Source: Streptomyces nigra
Lineage (GTDB): Bacteria > Actinomycetota > Actinomycetes > Streptomycetales > Streptomycetaceae
Direction: 5' to 3'
DNA length: 64,000 nucleotides
Assembly (NCBI RefSeq): GCF_003074055.1
Contig: NZ_CP029043.1
Location: 1,728,501 to 1,792,500, forward strand
Under the pieces are notes generated by a model, which worked only from the letters and a program-made list of their open reading frames with translations, was not told the origin of the DNA and did not search any database. Shown here in pieces: positions 42,512-50,781 of this stretch; position 1 is the first letter of the stretch, and each line of letters opens with the position of its first letter. Position numbers and translations under genes: made by a program.

Positions 42512-42934
42512 ATGATCCGCCGCGTCACCTCACCGGCCCTCTTCCCGCCCCCCACGTACTCGCATGCGTCCGTCGTGGAGGCGGGCACGCGGATCGCGTT
42601 TCTCGCCGGGTCCGTGCCGCTGGACGCGGAGGGCAAGCTGGTCGGCGAGGGTGATCCGGTACGGCAGGCCGAGCAGGTGGTGGCCGATCTGGAGGAGCAA
42701 CTGCGGGCCGTGGCCAGCGATCTGGCGCATGTGCTGTCGACCGAGGTGTACGTCGTGAGCGGTGACACGGCGGTGCTCTCCGCCGTGTGGGAGGTCGTCG
42801 AGGCGTCCGGGCTGAGCACGGGCCCGCACTCGTCGACGCTGCTCGGGGTGGCCTGCCTCGGCTACTCCGGGCAGTTGGTGGAGATCACGGCCACGGCCGC
42901 CGTTCCGGACGCGGGACCGGAGGTGCGGTCCTGA
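42512..42934 (+). CDS. RidA/YjgF family protein
   Basis: A 140-residue RidA-superfamily protein. The conserved frame is present (YSHASVVEAGTRIAFLAGSVPLD, QAEQVVADLEEQLRAVASDLAHVLSTEVYVV, LVEITATAAV), but the arginine that in RidA binds the carboxylate of imine substrates (R in the RSCVEV-type segment) is replaced here (GPHSSTLLGVACLG). It is therefore probably a non-deaminase subgroup. The start is the ATG at 42512. The stop overlaps the next gene as CTGA. Confidence 0.86.
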   Translation: MIRRVTSPALFPPPTYSHASVVEAGTRIAFLAGSVPLDAEGKLVGEGDPVRQAEQVVADLEEQLRAVASDLAHVLSTEVYVVSGDTAVLSAVWEVVEASGLSTGPHSSTLLGVACLGYSGQLVEITATAAVPDAGPEVRS

Positions 42935-43392
42935 ACGCCGTCGCCCTGCGCCGGGCCGTGGCGGCCGACGCCCGGGCCGTCGCCGACGTGTGGCTGCGGT
43001 CGTTCACCGCGGCCCTGCCGTCCGTGGTCCGGCCGCACTCCGACGACGAGGTGCGCGCGTACTTCGGCGAGGTGGTGCTGCCGTCGCAGGAGACATGGGT
43101 CGCCGACCACGCCGGACGGGTCGTCGGGCTGATGGTCCTCGACGGTGACGAGCTCGCCCAGCTGTATCTGGACCCCGAGTGGCGCGGCCGTGGCGTGGGC
43201 GACCGGTTCGTCGGCCTCGCCAAGCGCCGCCGCCCCGAGGGGCTGAGCCTGTGGACGTTCCAGGTCAACGGGCCCGCCCACCGCTTCTACGCCCGGCACG
43301 GCTTCGTCGCCGCCGAGTCCACGGACGGCAGCGGCAACGAGGAGCGGGAGCCGGACGTGCGGTACGTGTGGCGCCCCGGGCAGCCCGCCTGA
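42931..43392 (+). CDS. GNAT family N-acetyltransferase with probable CTG start
   Basis: A 153-residue GNAT protein: N-terminal beta1-alpha1 ALRRAVAADARAVADVWLRSF, acetyl-CoA motif LYLDPEWRGRGVGDRFVGLAKRR, and FQVNGPAHRFYARHGFVAAE at the C terminus. No ATG, GTG or TTG lies before the conserved beta1 strand. The CTG at 42931 overlaps the RidA stop (CTGA) and has GGAGG exactly seven bases upstream, so I propose CTG initiation coupled to RidA. The first GTG in frame (42958) would remove beta1. The acetyl acceptor is unknown. Confidence 0.82.
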   Translation: MNAVALRRAVAADARAVADVWLRSFTAALPSVVRPHSDDEVRAYFGEVVLPSQETWVADHAGRVVGLMVLDGDELAQLYLDPEWRGRGVGDRFVGLAKRRRPEGLSLWTFQVNGPAHRFYARHGFVAAESTDGSGNEEREPDVRYVWRPGQPA

Positions 43393-43405
43393 CGCGGTGG
43401 GCGTC

Positions 43406-44095
43406 TCAGGTGCCGAGCCCCGCCGCCCCGGCCGCCGTGCGCAGCACGTCGCGCAGCATGGCGGGGGTGAGCCGGCCGGTGAAGGTGTTGCGCTGGCTGA
43501 CGTGGAAGCAGCCGAAGACGTCCAGGCCGTCGAGGGCGACCCGGGCGCCGTGCGCGAAGGCGGGCCGGGGCCGGGGCACGGTCCAGCCGGCGTCGCGCAG
43601 CGCGGGCAGCGTGGCCTGCCAGCCGAAGGCGCCGAGGACGACGAGGGCGCGCATCGTGGGCTTCAGCAGCCCCAGTTCCCGTACGAGCCAGGCCCGGCAG
43701 GTCTCCCGTTCGCCGGGGGTGGGCCGGTTGGCGGGCGGCGCGCAGTGCACGGGGGCGGTGACGCGGACGCCGTACAGCTCCAGGCCGTCGTCGGCGGCGA
43801 CCGAGGTCGGCTGCGAGGCCAGTCCCACGTCGTACAGGGCCTGGTACAGCACGTCCCCGGAACGGTCGCCGGTGAACATCCGGCCGGTGCGGTTGCCGCC
43901 GTGCGCGGCCGGGGCGAGCCCGACGATGAGCAGCCGGGCGTCGGGCGGGCCGAAGCCGGGCACCGGGCGGCCCCAGTAGGTCTGGTCGGCGAAGGCGGCG
44001 CGTTTGGTGCGGGCCACCTCCTCGCGCCAGTCGACCAGCCTCGGGCAGGCCCGGCAGCCGGTGATCCGCCGGTCGAGATCAGCGAGCGCATCCAC
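43406..44095 (-). CDS. family 5 uracil-DNA glycosylase (UdgB-like)
   Basis: A 229-residue Fe-S uracil-DNA glycosylase that starts base-excision repair of deaminated cytosine. Motif 1 GLAPAAHGGNRTGRMF is the family-5 (UdgB) form, which lacks the acidic residue of family 1. Cluster cysteines are CRACPRL near the N terminus and HCAPPANRPTPGERETC in the middle. The C-terminal motif HVSQRNTFTGR carries the minor-groove loop. The start is the GTG at 44095; a TACGGT lies six bases before it without a -35 partner, so a leaderless mRNA is possible, and GGAGG abuts the codon too closely to serve it. Confidence 0.9.
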   Translation of the reverse strand: MDALADLDRRITGCRACPRLVDWREEVARTKRAAFADQTYWGRPVPGFGPPDARLLIVGLAPAAHGGNRTGRMFTGDRSGDVLYQALYDVGLASQPTSVAADDGLELYGVRVTAPVHCAPPANRPTPGERETCRAWLVRELGLLKPTMRALVVLGAFGWQATLPALRDAGWTVPRPRPAFAHGARVALDGLDVFGCFHVSQRNTFTGRLTPAMLRDVLRTAAGAAGLGT

Positions 44096-44164
44096 CCCTC
44101 CACCGTACGGCCGCCGGGTGGCCGGACACCGCCGCCGGCCCGGGCCGCAGACTAAGGTCGAGAC

Positions 44165-44761
44165 ATGCCTTCCGAGGACACCGTGGAGACCCAGGAGACC
44201 GAGGACACCGTGGAGAAGACCGGCACGACGGCCGGACCGGACGCCGCACGGGAGCCGGCAGGCCCGGCCACCGCCGAGTCCCAGACCGCCGAGTCCCAGA
44301 CCGTCGACCCGAAGATCGTCGCCGCCGTGGCCGCCGCCGAGGCGGCCGTGCCGCAGAACGGCGAGCCCGTCCGGGTCGACAGCTGGATCTGGGCCGTACG
44401 CCTGGTGAAGACCCGCTCCGCGGGCGCCGCCGCCTGCAAGGGCGGGCATGTGCGCGTGAACGGCCAGAACGTGAAGCCGTCGCACCTGCTCCGCGTCGGC
44501 GACGAGGTCCGGCTGCGGCAGGAGCACCGGGAGCGGGTCGTCGTCGTGAAACGGCTCATCCGCAAGCGGGTCGGTGCCCCGGTCGCCGCCCAGTGCCTCG
44601 TCGACAACTCGCCGCCTCCGCCGCCGCGCGAGGCCGTCGCCCCGGCCGGTGTCCGTGACCGTGGCGCGGGCCGGCCGACCAAGCGGGACCGGCGGGAGCT
44701 GGAGCGGCTGCGCGGCCTGATGGGCGGCGGCAGCGGCCCGGCACAGCCGCGCGGACGGTGA
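44165..44761 (+). CDS. S4-domain RNA-binding protein (Hsp15-like)
   Basis: A 198-residue protein with an acidic, low-complexity N terminus (~65 residues), a central S4 RNA-binding domain (VRVDSWIWAVRLVKTRSAGAAACKGGHVRVNGQNVKPSHLLRVGDEV) and a basic tail ending RPTKRDRRELERLRGLMGG. This matches Hsp15, which binds stalled 50S subunits carrying nascent chains, but the N-terminal extension is longer than in E. coli. The start is the ATG at 44165 with TAAGGT six bases before it and no ribosome-binding site. Its stop is in an 18-nt duplication. Confidence 0.88.
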   Translation: MPSEDTVETQETEDTVEKTGTTAGPDAAREPAGPATAESQTAESQTVDPKIVAAVAAAEAAVPQNGEPVRVDSWIWAVRLVKTRSAGAAACKGGHVRVNGQNVKPSHLLRVGDEVRLRQEHRERVVVVKRLIRKRVGAPVAAQCLVDNSPPPPPREAVAPAGVRDRGAGRPTKRDRRELERLRGLMGGGSGPAQPRGR

Positions 44762-44791
44762 TGTCCGGGGCGCGGCTGACGTCCGGGGCGC
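44757..44791. repeat. 17/18-nt direct repeat between the S4 and DoxX gene stops
   Basis: GGTGATGTCCGGGGCGC (44757-44773, holding the S4 stop) and GGCTGACGTCCGGGGCGC (44774-44791). The copy places a second TGA 17 bases on, in another frame. Confidence 0.75.
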
Positions 44792-45229
44792 TCAGGCGTC
44801 CCGGGCCACCAGTCGCCGCAGATCGGTGAGGGAGCCGCGCCTGGCCCAGGCGATCAGGGCCAGCGGGACGATCAGGATGAGCGGGGTCGCCGCGTTCTCC
44901 CCGCCCAGCGCGGTGACCGAGACGATGAACGCCCCCACCATGAGCGCGCTCAGCGCGATCGCCGCGACCGACTGGAGCACGGGGATCAACAGCGCTATGG
45001 CACCGGCCAGTTCGAGCACACCGATCGTGTACATCCCCGTGCTGCCCCAGCCGAGCCGCTCGAAGGTCTCCGCCCCAGACGGGTGCGCGATCAGCTTCGG
45101 CAGCGCGCTCGCGCCCGCGTAGAAGAGGGCGAGCAGGATCTGCAGACCGCGCAGCGCGGTCCGGGCCGTGCGCCCCTGCGGGATCACGGCGCGGGCGGGG
45201 GCGGTACGGGAGGCGGTGGTCTCGGACAT
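44792..45229 (-). CDS. DoxX family membrane protein
   Basis: A 145-residue protein with four membrane helices. The DoxX signature is LRGLQILLALFYAGASALPKLIAHP, then GVLELAGAIALLIPVLQSVAAIAL. DoxX proteins are linked to thiol and oxidative-stress systems. The start is the ATG at 45229 with AGGAGAG upstream. The leader on the minus strand begins in a set of short tandem repeats. Confidence 0.87.
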   Translation of the reverse strand: MSETTASRTAPARAVIPQGRTARTALRGLQILLALFYAGASALPKLIAHPSGAETFERLGWGSTGMYTIGVLELAGAIALLIPVLQSVAAIALSALMVGAFIVSVTALGGENAATPLILIVPLALIAWARRGSLTDLRRLVARDA

Positions 45230-45240
45230 GCTCTCTCCTG

Positions 45241-45300
45241 GGTCTGCGATCCACGGTCTGCGATACCGGTCTGCGATCCGTGATCCGTGATCTGTGATGC
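45241..45300. repeat. composite short tandem repeats upstream of doxX
   Basis: GGTCTGCGAT followed by 2-4 bases, three times (45241-45279), then GTGATCC/GTGATCT/GTGATGC (45280-45300, 7 nt x3). It lies 12 bp upstream of the DoxX start on the minus strand, hence in its leader or promoter. Confidence 0.85.
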
Positions 45301-45407
45301 GGTCGGAGTGACAGACCCGGGGTGGCCGCGAAAGTCATCGGCCGCCGGCGGACGATCCGACACGGGGTACCCGGAGTCCGAGGCATGCTGGAGGAGAGGT
45401 GGTTCCC

Positions 45408-45743
45408 ATGCGTACCGGGAGTGAGCCGAGGACGGCGCGCAGCCCGCTGCGGATCCGCTTCTGGCTGTGCGTGTGGGGGGTGGCCTGGTCGGCCTTCGGC
45501 ACGGTCGCGTTCGCGGTCGCCGGGCGTCCCGGCTGGGCCGTGGCCTGCGGTGTGCTCTGGCTGGTGATCACGATCGACATGATCATGGTCGTCCGGCACA
45601 TCCGGCAGGGCCCGCACTACCAGCCCGGCCCGGACGTGCCGCCGTACGAGGCGTACGAGGAGGGCCGGCCGCCCGCCCGGCCGCACAGCACCGCCCCACG
45701 GGACCCGCACGGCCCACCGCCCCCACGCCACGAGGAGCCCTAG
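45408..45743 (+). CDS. small two-helix membrane protein
   Basis: A 111-residue protein with two hydrophobic helices (RFWLCVWGVAWSAFGTVAF and GWAVACGVLWLVITIDMIMVV) and a Pro/His-rich C-terminal tail. No function known. The ATG at 45408 has AGAGG eight bases upstream; an in-frame GTG at 45399 is possible but too close to its ribosome-binding site. Confidence 0.72.
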   Translation: MRTGSEPRTARSPLRIRFWLCVWGVAWSAFGTVAFAVAGRPGWAVACGVLWLVITIDMIMVVRHIRQGPHYQPGPDVPPYEAYEEGRPPARPHSTAPRDPHGPPPPRHEEP

Positions 45744-45769
45744 GTCGTGTCCGCAAAGTCCCAGGGGCC

Positions 45770-46150
45770 TCAGTCCTCGAACCGGGCCGCCTTCACGTAC
45801 TCCGGGTTCGGGTCGAGCGCCGCCGCCAGCCGGAAGTGCCGGGTGGCCTGGTCGCGGCGGCCCTGCCGCTCATAGGTGCGGGCGAGCGCGAAATGCGCGA
45901 ACGCGTTGTCCGGCTCGCGCTCCAGGACGATGGTGAACTCCAGCTCGGCGGGGCGCAGCTGTGCCGCGGCGAAGAAGGCCCGCGCGCGCAGCAGCCGGGC
46001 CGCGGTGTTCTCCGGGTGCGCGGCGATGACACCGTCGAGCAGCTTGACCGCGCCGCGCGGATCGCGCGCGTCGAGCAGCTGCTCGGCGGCGCGGAAGTCG
46101 ATGACATGGGTCTCCGGAGTACGTCCGGTGGAACCGCTGGTCTGGGGCAC
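45770..46150 (-). CDS. tetratricopeptide-repeat protein
   Basis: A 126-residue protein of about three TPR helices pairs (AEQLLDARDPRGAVKLLDGVIAAHPENTAA, LLRARAFFAAAQLRPAELEFTIVLEREPDNAFA, HFALARTYERQGRRDQATRHFRLAAALDPNP). TPRs mediate protein contacts; partner unknown. The start is the ATG at 46150; it follows coaE on the same strand by 91 bp. Confidence 0.88.
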   Translation of the reverse strand: MPQTSGSTGRTPETHVIDFRAAEQLLDARDPRGAVKLLDGVIAAHPENTAARLLRARAFFAAAQLRPAELEFTIVLEREPDNAFAHFALARTYERQGRRDQATRHFRLAAALDPNPEYVKAARFED

Positions 46151-46241
46151 GGCAGAGTCCTTCCCTCGCTGGGAGGGTTCAACGCCCGGACGCCGGGCCG
46201 CTATTCCGGCACCGCCGGTCGACGTACGGCGCTCCCGAGGC

Positions 46242-46841
46242 TCAGGCCCTCGCCCGGCGCACCAGGTCCTCCCAGACGTCCTTCACGCGCCGCCGCAGCT
46301 CGTCCAGCGGTACGTCGTTGTCGATGACGATGTCCGCGATCGAGCGGCGCTGTTCCCGGGTCGCCTGGGCGGCCATCCGGGCGCGGGCGTCCGCCTCGGT
46401 CATGCCGCGCAGCCGCACCAGCCGGTCCAGCTGGGTGCCGGGGTCGGCGTCCACGACGACGACGAGGTCGTACAGCGGGGCGAGGCCGTTCTCGGTGAGG
46501 AGGGGCACGTCGTGCACGACGACGGCGTCCTCGGCGGCGGCCTCCTCCAGTTCACGCGAACGCGCCCCGACGAGCGGGTGCACGATCGAGTTCAGCACGG
46601 CCAGCCGCTCCGGGTCGGTGAAGACGATGGAGCCCAGCCGGGGCCGGTCCAGGCTGCCGTCGGCGGCGAGGACGTCCTCCCCGAACGCCTCGACGACGGC
46701 GGCCAGGCCCGGGGTGCCGGGCGCGACGACCTCGCGGGCGATACGGTCCGCGTCGATCAGGACGGCCCCGTGCTCCACGAGCAGCCGGGACACCTCGCTC
46801 TTGCCGGCACCGATACCGCCGGTCAGACCCACCTTCAACAT
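46242..46841 (-). CDS. coaE: dephospho-CoA kinase
   Basis: Last step of coenzyme A synthesis, phosphorylating the 3'-hydroxyl of dephospho-CoA. The 199-residue product has the P-loop [17 protein letters not shown], the [16 protein letters not shown] substrate motif, [13 protein letters not shown] and [13 protein letters not shown], then [33 protein letters not shown] lid. It lacks the C-terminal UPF0157 extension seen in some mycobacteria. The start is the ATG at 46841; TAGGCT lies seven bases before it with no ribosome-binding site, so the mRNA may be leaderless. Confidence 0.95.
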   Translation of the reverse strand: MLKVGLTGGIGAGKSEVSRLLVEHGAVLIDADRIAREVVAPGTPGLAAVVEAFGEDVLAADGSLDRPRLGSIVFTDPERLAVLNSIVHPLVGARSRELEEAAAEDAVVVHDVPLLTENGLAPLYDLVVVVDADPGTQLDRLVRLRGMTEADARARMAAQATREQRRSIADIVIDNDVPLDELRRRVKDVWEDLVRRARA

Positions 46842-46871
46842 GGCCGCCAGCCTAGACGCCGCCGCGGCCCG

Positions 46872-47810
46872 TCAGCCGTCGCCCTCCCGCTCGGCCAGGA
46901 AGCGTTCGAACTCGCGGCCGATCTCGTCGGCGGAGGGGATGTCCACCGGTTCGGCGAGCATGTTGCCCCGGGTCTCGGCGCCCGCGACCGCGTCGTACTG
47001 GTGCTCGAGGCCCTCGACGAGGTTCGTGAGCTCGTCGTCGCCCTCGCGGATCTGCCGGTCGATCTCGTTCTGCGTGCGGTGGGCCTCGGTGCGCAGCCCG
47101 TGCGCCACACCGGGCAGGACCAGTCCGGTGGCCGCGGTGACTGCCTCCAGGACGGTGAGCGCGGCGTCCGGGTACGGCGAGCGGGCGATGTAGTGGGGGA
47201 CGTGCGCGGCGACCCCGAGCACGTCGTGTCCGGCCTCCATCAGCCGGTACTCGACCAGCGACTCGGCGCTGCCGGGGACCTGGGCCTCGTCGAAGGGGCT
47301 GGTGTGGCCGGGGACCAGGTCGGTGCGGTTGCCGTGCGGGGTGAGGCCGACGGGACGGGTGTGCGGGACGCCCATGGGGATGCCGTGGAAGTTCACCGAC
47401 AGACGCACGCCGAGCCGTTCGACGATCTGCTTCACGGCGGCGGCGAAGCGCTCCCACTCCACGTCCGGCTCGGGGCCGGACAGCAGCAGGAACGGGGCAC
47501 CGGTGGCGTCCTGGACGAGCCGGACCTCGATGGCGGGCACCTCGTACCCGGACCAGCGGTCGCGCCGGAAGGTCAGCAGCGGGCGGCGGGCGCGGTAGTC
47601 GACGAGCCGGTCGTGGTCGAAGCGGGCGACGACCTGGTGGGGCAGCGAGTCCAGGAGCCGCTCGACGATCTGGTCGCCGGTCTCCCCCGCGTCGATGTAG
47701 CCGTCGAAGTGGTAGAGCATGACAAGGCCGGCCGACTCCTGGGCGAGCGCCATGTCGACGACGGCCAGGCCCTTCGGCTCCCACGTGTACAAATCCTGCG
47801 GATCAAGCAC
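46872..47810 (-). CDS. PAC2 family protein (proteasome assembly chaperone-like)
   Basis: A 312-residue PAC2-domain protein: [57 protein letters not shown] and a C-terminal [17 protein letters not shown]. Actinobacterial PAC2 proteins (relatives of mycobacterial Rv2125 type) are thought to help proteasome or other assembly; no 20S genes are nearby. The start is the GTG at 47810 with GGAGG ten bases upstream. It lies between coaE and rpsA on the same strand. Confidence 0.88.
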   Translation of the reverse strand: MLDPQDLYTWEPKGLAVVDMALAQESAGLVMLYHFDGYIDAGETGDQIVERLLDSLPHQVVARFDHDRLVDYRARRPLLTFRRDRWSGYEVPAIEVRLVQDATGAPFLLLSGPEPDVEWERFAAAVKQIVERLGVRLSVNFHGIPMGVPHTRPVGLTPHGNRTDLVPGHTSPFDEAQVPGSAESLVEYRLMEAGHDVLGVAAHVPHYIARSPYPDAALTVLEAVTAATGLVLPGVAHGLRTEAHRTQNEIDRQIREGDDELTNLVEGLEHQYDAVAGAETRGNMLAEPVDIPSADEIGREFERFLAEREGDG

Positions 47811-47968
47811 AGTGACCGCTCCTCCTCGTGTCCGTATGTGACAACGCCCCTACGGGCGGCGGCATTCCCCGGACGGAGGAGTTCTTGATCGTTTCCCGGC
47901 CGGCGGCCGGCAGGAGGCGTGACCGGCAGCCCGCGTGACCGGCGACAGCGGGCCGGGAACGGCCGAAG

Positions 47969-47992
47969 GGCCGTACCTCGAAAGGTACGGCC
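47969..47992 (-). terminator. terminator of rpsA
   Basis: Perfect 10-bp arms GGCCGTACCT / AGGTACGGCC with tetraloop CGAA, extended by CCGA / TCGG further out. It begins 33 bp past the rpsA stop. Confidence 0.8.
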
Positions 47993-48024
47993 CCTCGGTC
48001 TTGGGCTCTGTCGGACGGAGAGCG

Positions 48025-49518
48025 TCAGCTCTGGCCGCCCGCCAGCTTCTCGCGCAGAGCGGCGAGCGCCTCGTCCGAGGCGAGCGCGCCGCTGTTGTCG
48101 GCACCCTCGGAGGAGTACGAACCGCCACCGGACGCGGCCGGAGCAGCGGCCTCGCCACCCTCGGCAGCGGCCTTCTCGTCCGCCTCGCGGGACTTGATGA
48201 CCTGCGCCTGGTGCTGCTCGAAGCGCTGCTGCGCCTCGGCGTACTGGCGCTCCCACTCCTCGCGCTGCTTCTCGTAACCCTCGAGCCAGTCGTTGGTCTC
48301 GGGGTCGAAGCCCTCGGGGTAGATGTAGTTGCCCTGGTCGTCGTACGACGCGGCCATGCCGTACAGGGTCGGGTCGAACTCGACCGAGGCCGGGTCGGCA
48401 CCGAAGGACTCGTTGGCCTGCTTCAGCGAGAGGCTGATGCGACGGCGCTCGAGGTCGATGTCGATGACCTTGACGAAGATCTCGTCGTTGACCTGGACGA
48501 CCTGCTCCGGGATCTCCACGTGGCGCTCGGCCAGCTCGGAGATGTGGACCAGACCCTCGATGCCCTCGTCCACGCGGACGAACGCACCGAACGGAACCAG
48601 CTTCGTGACCTTGCCGGGCACGACCTGGCCGATCTGGTGGGTGCGGGCGAACTGCTGCCACGGGTCTTCCTGGGTCGCCTTCAGCGACAGGGAGACACGC
48701 TCGCGGTCCATGTCGACGTCGAGGACCTCGACGGTGACTTCCTGACCGACCTCGACGACCTCGGACGGGTGGTCGATGTGCTTCCAGGACAGCTCGGAGA
48801 CGTGGACCAGACCGTCGACGCCACCCAGGTCCACGAAGGCACCGAAGTTGACGATCGAGGAGACGACGCCGGAACGGACCTGACCCTTCTGGAGGGTGGT
48901 GAGGAACGTCTGGCGCACCTCGGACTGGGTCTGCTCCAGCCAGGCACGGCGGGACAGGACCACGTTGTTGCGGTTCTTGTCCAGCTCGATGATCTTCGCC
49001 TCGAGCTCCTTGCCCACGTAGGGCTGGAGGTCGCGGACACGGCGCATCTCCACGAGGGAGGCCGGGAGGAAGCCGCGGAGGCCGATGTCGAGGATGAGAC
49101 CACCCTTGACGACCTCGATGACGGTACCGGTGACGATGCCGTCCTCTTCCTTGATCTTCTCGATGGTGCCCCAGGCGCGCTCGTACTGGGCGCGCTTCTT
49201 CGAGAGGATCAGGCGGCCTTCCTTGTCCTCCTTCTGGAGAACGAGGGCTTCGATCTCGTCACCGACGGCGACGACCTCGTTGGGGTCGACGTCGTGCTTG
49301 ATCGAGAGCTCACGGCTCGGGATGACACCTTCGGTCTTGTAACCGATGTCGAGCAGGCCCTCGCCCCGGTCGACCTTCACGATGACGCCGTCGACGATGT
49401 CGCCGTCGTTGAAGTACTTGATCGTCTCGTCGATCGCGGCGAGGAAGGCTTCCTCGTTACCGATGTCGTTGACCGCAACCTGCGGGGTGGTGGCGGTGGT
49501 CTCGGTGCTGCTCGTCAT
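48025..49518 (-). CDS. rpsA: 30S ribosomal protein S1
   Basis: A 497-residue S1 with four S1/OB repeats (approximately residues 35-105, 120-190, 205-280, 295-367), each ending in the RISLSLK-type strand, for instance RVSLSLKATQEDPW. A ~110-residue C-terminal tail rich in Glu, Ala, Gly and Ser follows. It binds mRNA and guides it to the 30S subunit; the actinobacterial form lacks two of the six repeats of E. coli S1. The start is the ATG at 49518; the nearest GGAG is 13 bases upstream. Its ~190-nt leader is structured and the promoter is a near-consensus vegetative type. Confidence 0.96.
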   Translation of the reverse strand: MTSSTETTATTPQVAVNDIGNEEAFLAAIDETIKYFNDGDIVDGVIVKVDRGEGLLDIGYKTEGVIPSRELSIKHDVDPNEVVAVGDEIEALVLQKEDKEGRLILSKKRAQYERAWGTIEKIKEEDGIVTGTVIEVVKGGLILDIGLRGFLPASLVEMRRVRDLQPYVGKELEAKIIELDKNRNNVVLSRRAWLEQTQSEVRQTFLTTLQKGQVRSGVVSSIVNFGAFVDLGGVDGLVHVSELSWKHIDHPSEVVEVGQEVTVEVLDVDMDRERVSLSLKATQEDPWQQFARTHQIGQVVPGKVTKLVPFGAFVRVDEGIEGLVHISELAERHVEIPEQVVQVNDEIFVKVIDIDLERRRISLSLKQANESFGADPASVEFDPTLYGMAASYDDQGNYIYPEGFDPETNDWLEGYEKQREEWERQYAEAQQRFEQHQAQVIKSREADEKAAAEGGEAAAPAASGGGSYSSEGADNSGALASDEALAALREKLAGGQS

Positions 49519-49710
49519 GTGGGAAAGGGCTCCGGTACGGACATTGAGTCGTAGGTACTGCTACGCCGGGAGCCCGTATCGCTCTGAAGAAGCCGGACAG
49601 CCAAGGAAGCGCCAAACGGGAGAACCCTTATGGCGCCTCGACAACCGAGGGGACATACAACAGATGCGAGCGCAGCCTGCTACGTCTGAGGTGCGCAGGC
49701 CCGCAGCGCA
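49519..49710 (-). promoter_or_regulatory. structured 5' leader of rpsA
   Basis: The predicted transcript start near 49710 leaves a ~190-nt leader. It contains a nested hairpin, GCGCCA...TGGCGC (49609-49614 with 49631-49636) enclosing GGG/CCC (49618-49627), next to CCTCG-N5-CGAGG (49636-49650). Such structure could serve autoregulation by S1. Nothing else coding is present between 49519 and 49895. Confidence 0.5.
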
Positions 49711-49716
49711 ACTTGT

Positions 49717-49745
49717 AGCATACGGGGGCAGCCGGGCAGGGTCAA
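49717..49745 (-). promoter_or_regulatory. vegetative (HrdB-type) promoter of rpsA
   Basis: TTGACC (49740-49745), 17 bases, TATGCT (49717-49722): near-consensus spacing and hexamers for the main sigma factor. Confidence 0.8.
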
Positions 49746-49898
49746 TGCGCGAAGCCGCACACCCGGGGCGGATCGCCGCATACCCGGCACAGAACCTGTC
49801 TCCACAGGCCACGCGCGCCTAGGGACACCCCTCGCGTGACACCGCCTGGAGGGGCCGCGCCGTTCAGGTGACGGAAGAGTACGACGAGGGAGCCGATC

Positions 49899-50744
49899 AT
49901 CCAAGAGCCCGCATCGCCCGAGATCCCGTCCGCCTCCTCCCCGGAACCCGAAGCGGAACCGGAGGCGACCCGGCGCGAAGCCGGCACCGCGGAGAGCTCC
50001 CGTGCCAACCGGGGCTGGTGGGACCGCAACGCGGACGAGTACCAGATCGAGCACGGCACCTTCCTCGGGGACGACCGCTTCGTATGGGGGCCCGAGGGAC
50101 TGGACGAGGTGGAGGCCGAGCTGCTCGGCCCGCCCGAGACGCTGAAGAACAAGGACGTCCTGGAGATCGGGGCCGGTGCGGCGCAGTGCTCGCGCTGGCT
50201 GGCCGCGCAGGGCGCCCGCCCGGTCGCCCTGGACATCTCCCACCGGCAGCTCCAGCACGCCCTGCGGATCGGGGGCGCGTTCCCGCTGGTGTGCGCCGAC
50301 GCGGGGGCGCTGCCCTTCGCCGACGGCTCGTTCGACCTGGCGTGCTCGGCGTACGGGGCGCTGCCCTTCGTCGCCGACCCGGTGCTGGTGCTGCGGGAGC
50401 TGCGCCGGGTGCTGCGGCCCGGCGGCCGGTTCGTGTTCTCGGTGACCCATCCGATCCGCTGGGCGTTCCCGGACGAGCCCGGCCCGGAGGGGCTGTCGGT
50501 CTCCGCGTCGTACTTCGACCGCACCCCTTATGTGGAGCAGGACGACGAGGGCCACGCCGTGTATGTGGAGCACCACCGCACGATCGGCGACCGGGTGCGG
50601 GACGTCGTGGCGGCCGGGTTCCGGCTGGTGGATCTGGTGGAGCCGGAGTGGCCGGCCTGGAACACCGCGGAGTGGGGCGGCTGGTCGCCGCTGCGCGGGC
50701 ATCTGATCCCGGGCACGGCGATCTTCGTGTGCGAGCGGGACTGA
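49899..50744 (+). CDS. class I SAM-dependent methyltransferase, no canonical start codon
   Basis: A ~281-residue methyltransferase: N-terminal NRGWWDRNADEYQIEHGTFLGDDRFVWGPEGLDE, motif I VLEIGAGAAQCSRWLA, VALDISHRQLQHAL, LACSAYGALPFVADP and LRPGGRFVFSVTHPIRWAF. The frame opens after a TGA at 49868 and contains no ATG, GTG, TTG or CTG before the conserved NRGWW region; the first CTG/GTG (50100, 50109) would delete it. AGGGAG (49887-49892) precedes two ATC codons (49896, 49899), so I set a tentative AUC start. A one-base error or frameshift from the GTG at 49868 is the alternative. Confidence 0.75.
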   Translation: MQEPASPEIPSASSPEPEAEPEATRREAGTAESSRANRGWWDRNADEYQIEHGTFLGDDRFVWGPEGLDEVEAELLGPPETLKNKDVLEIGAGAAQCSRWLAAQGARPVALDISHRQLQHALRIGGAFPLVCADAGALPFADGSFDLACSAYGALPFVADPVLVLRELRRVLRPGGRFVFSVTHPIRWAFPDEPGPEGLSVSASYFDRTPYVEQDDEGHAVYVEHHRTIGDRVRDVVAAGFRLVDLVEPEWPAWNTAEWGGWSPLRGHLIPGTAIFVCERD

Positions 50745-50781
50745 CGCACTCGCGCCCGGCGGGGCGTACGACACTGGGGGC

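Noticed and set aside
44095..44130. Possible damage promoter of the uracil-DNA glycosylase gene
   Set aside because: TACGGT is six bases before the GTG, but no TTGTCRGTG-like element stands eight bases upstream of it.
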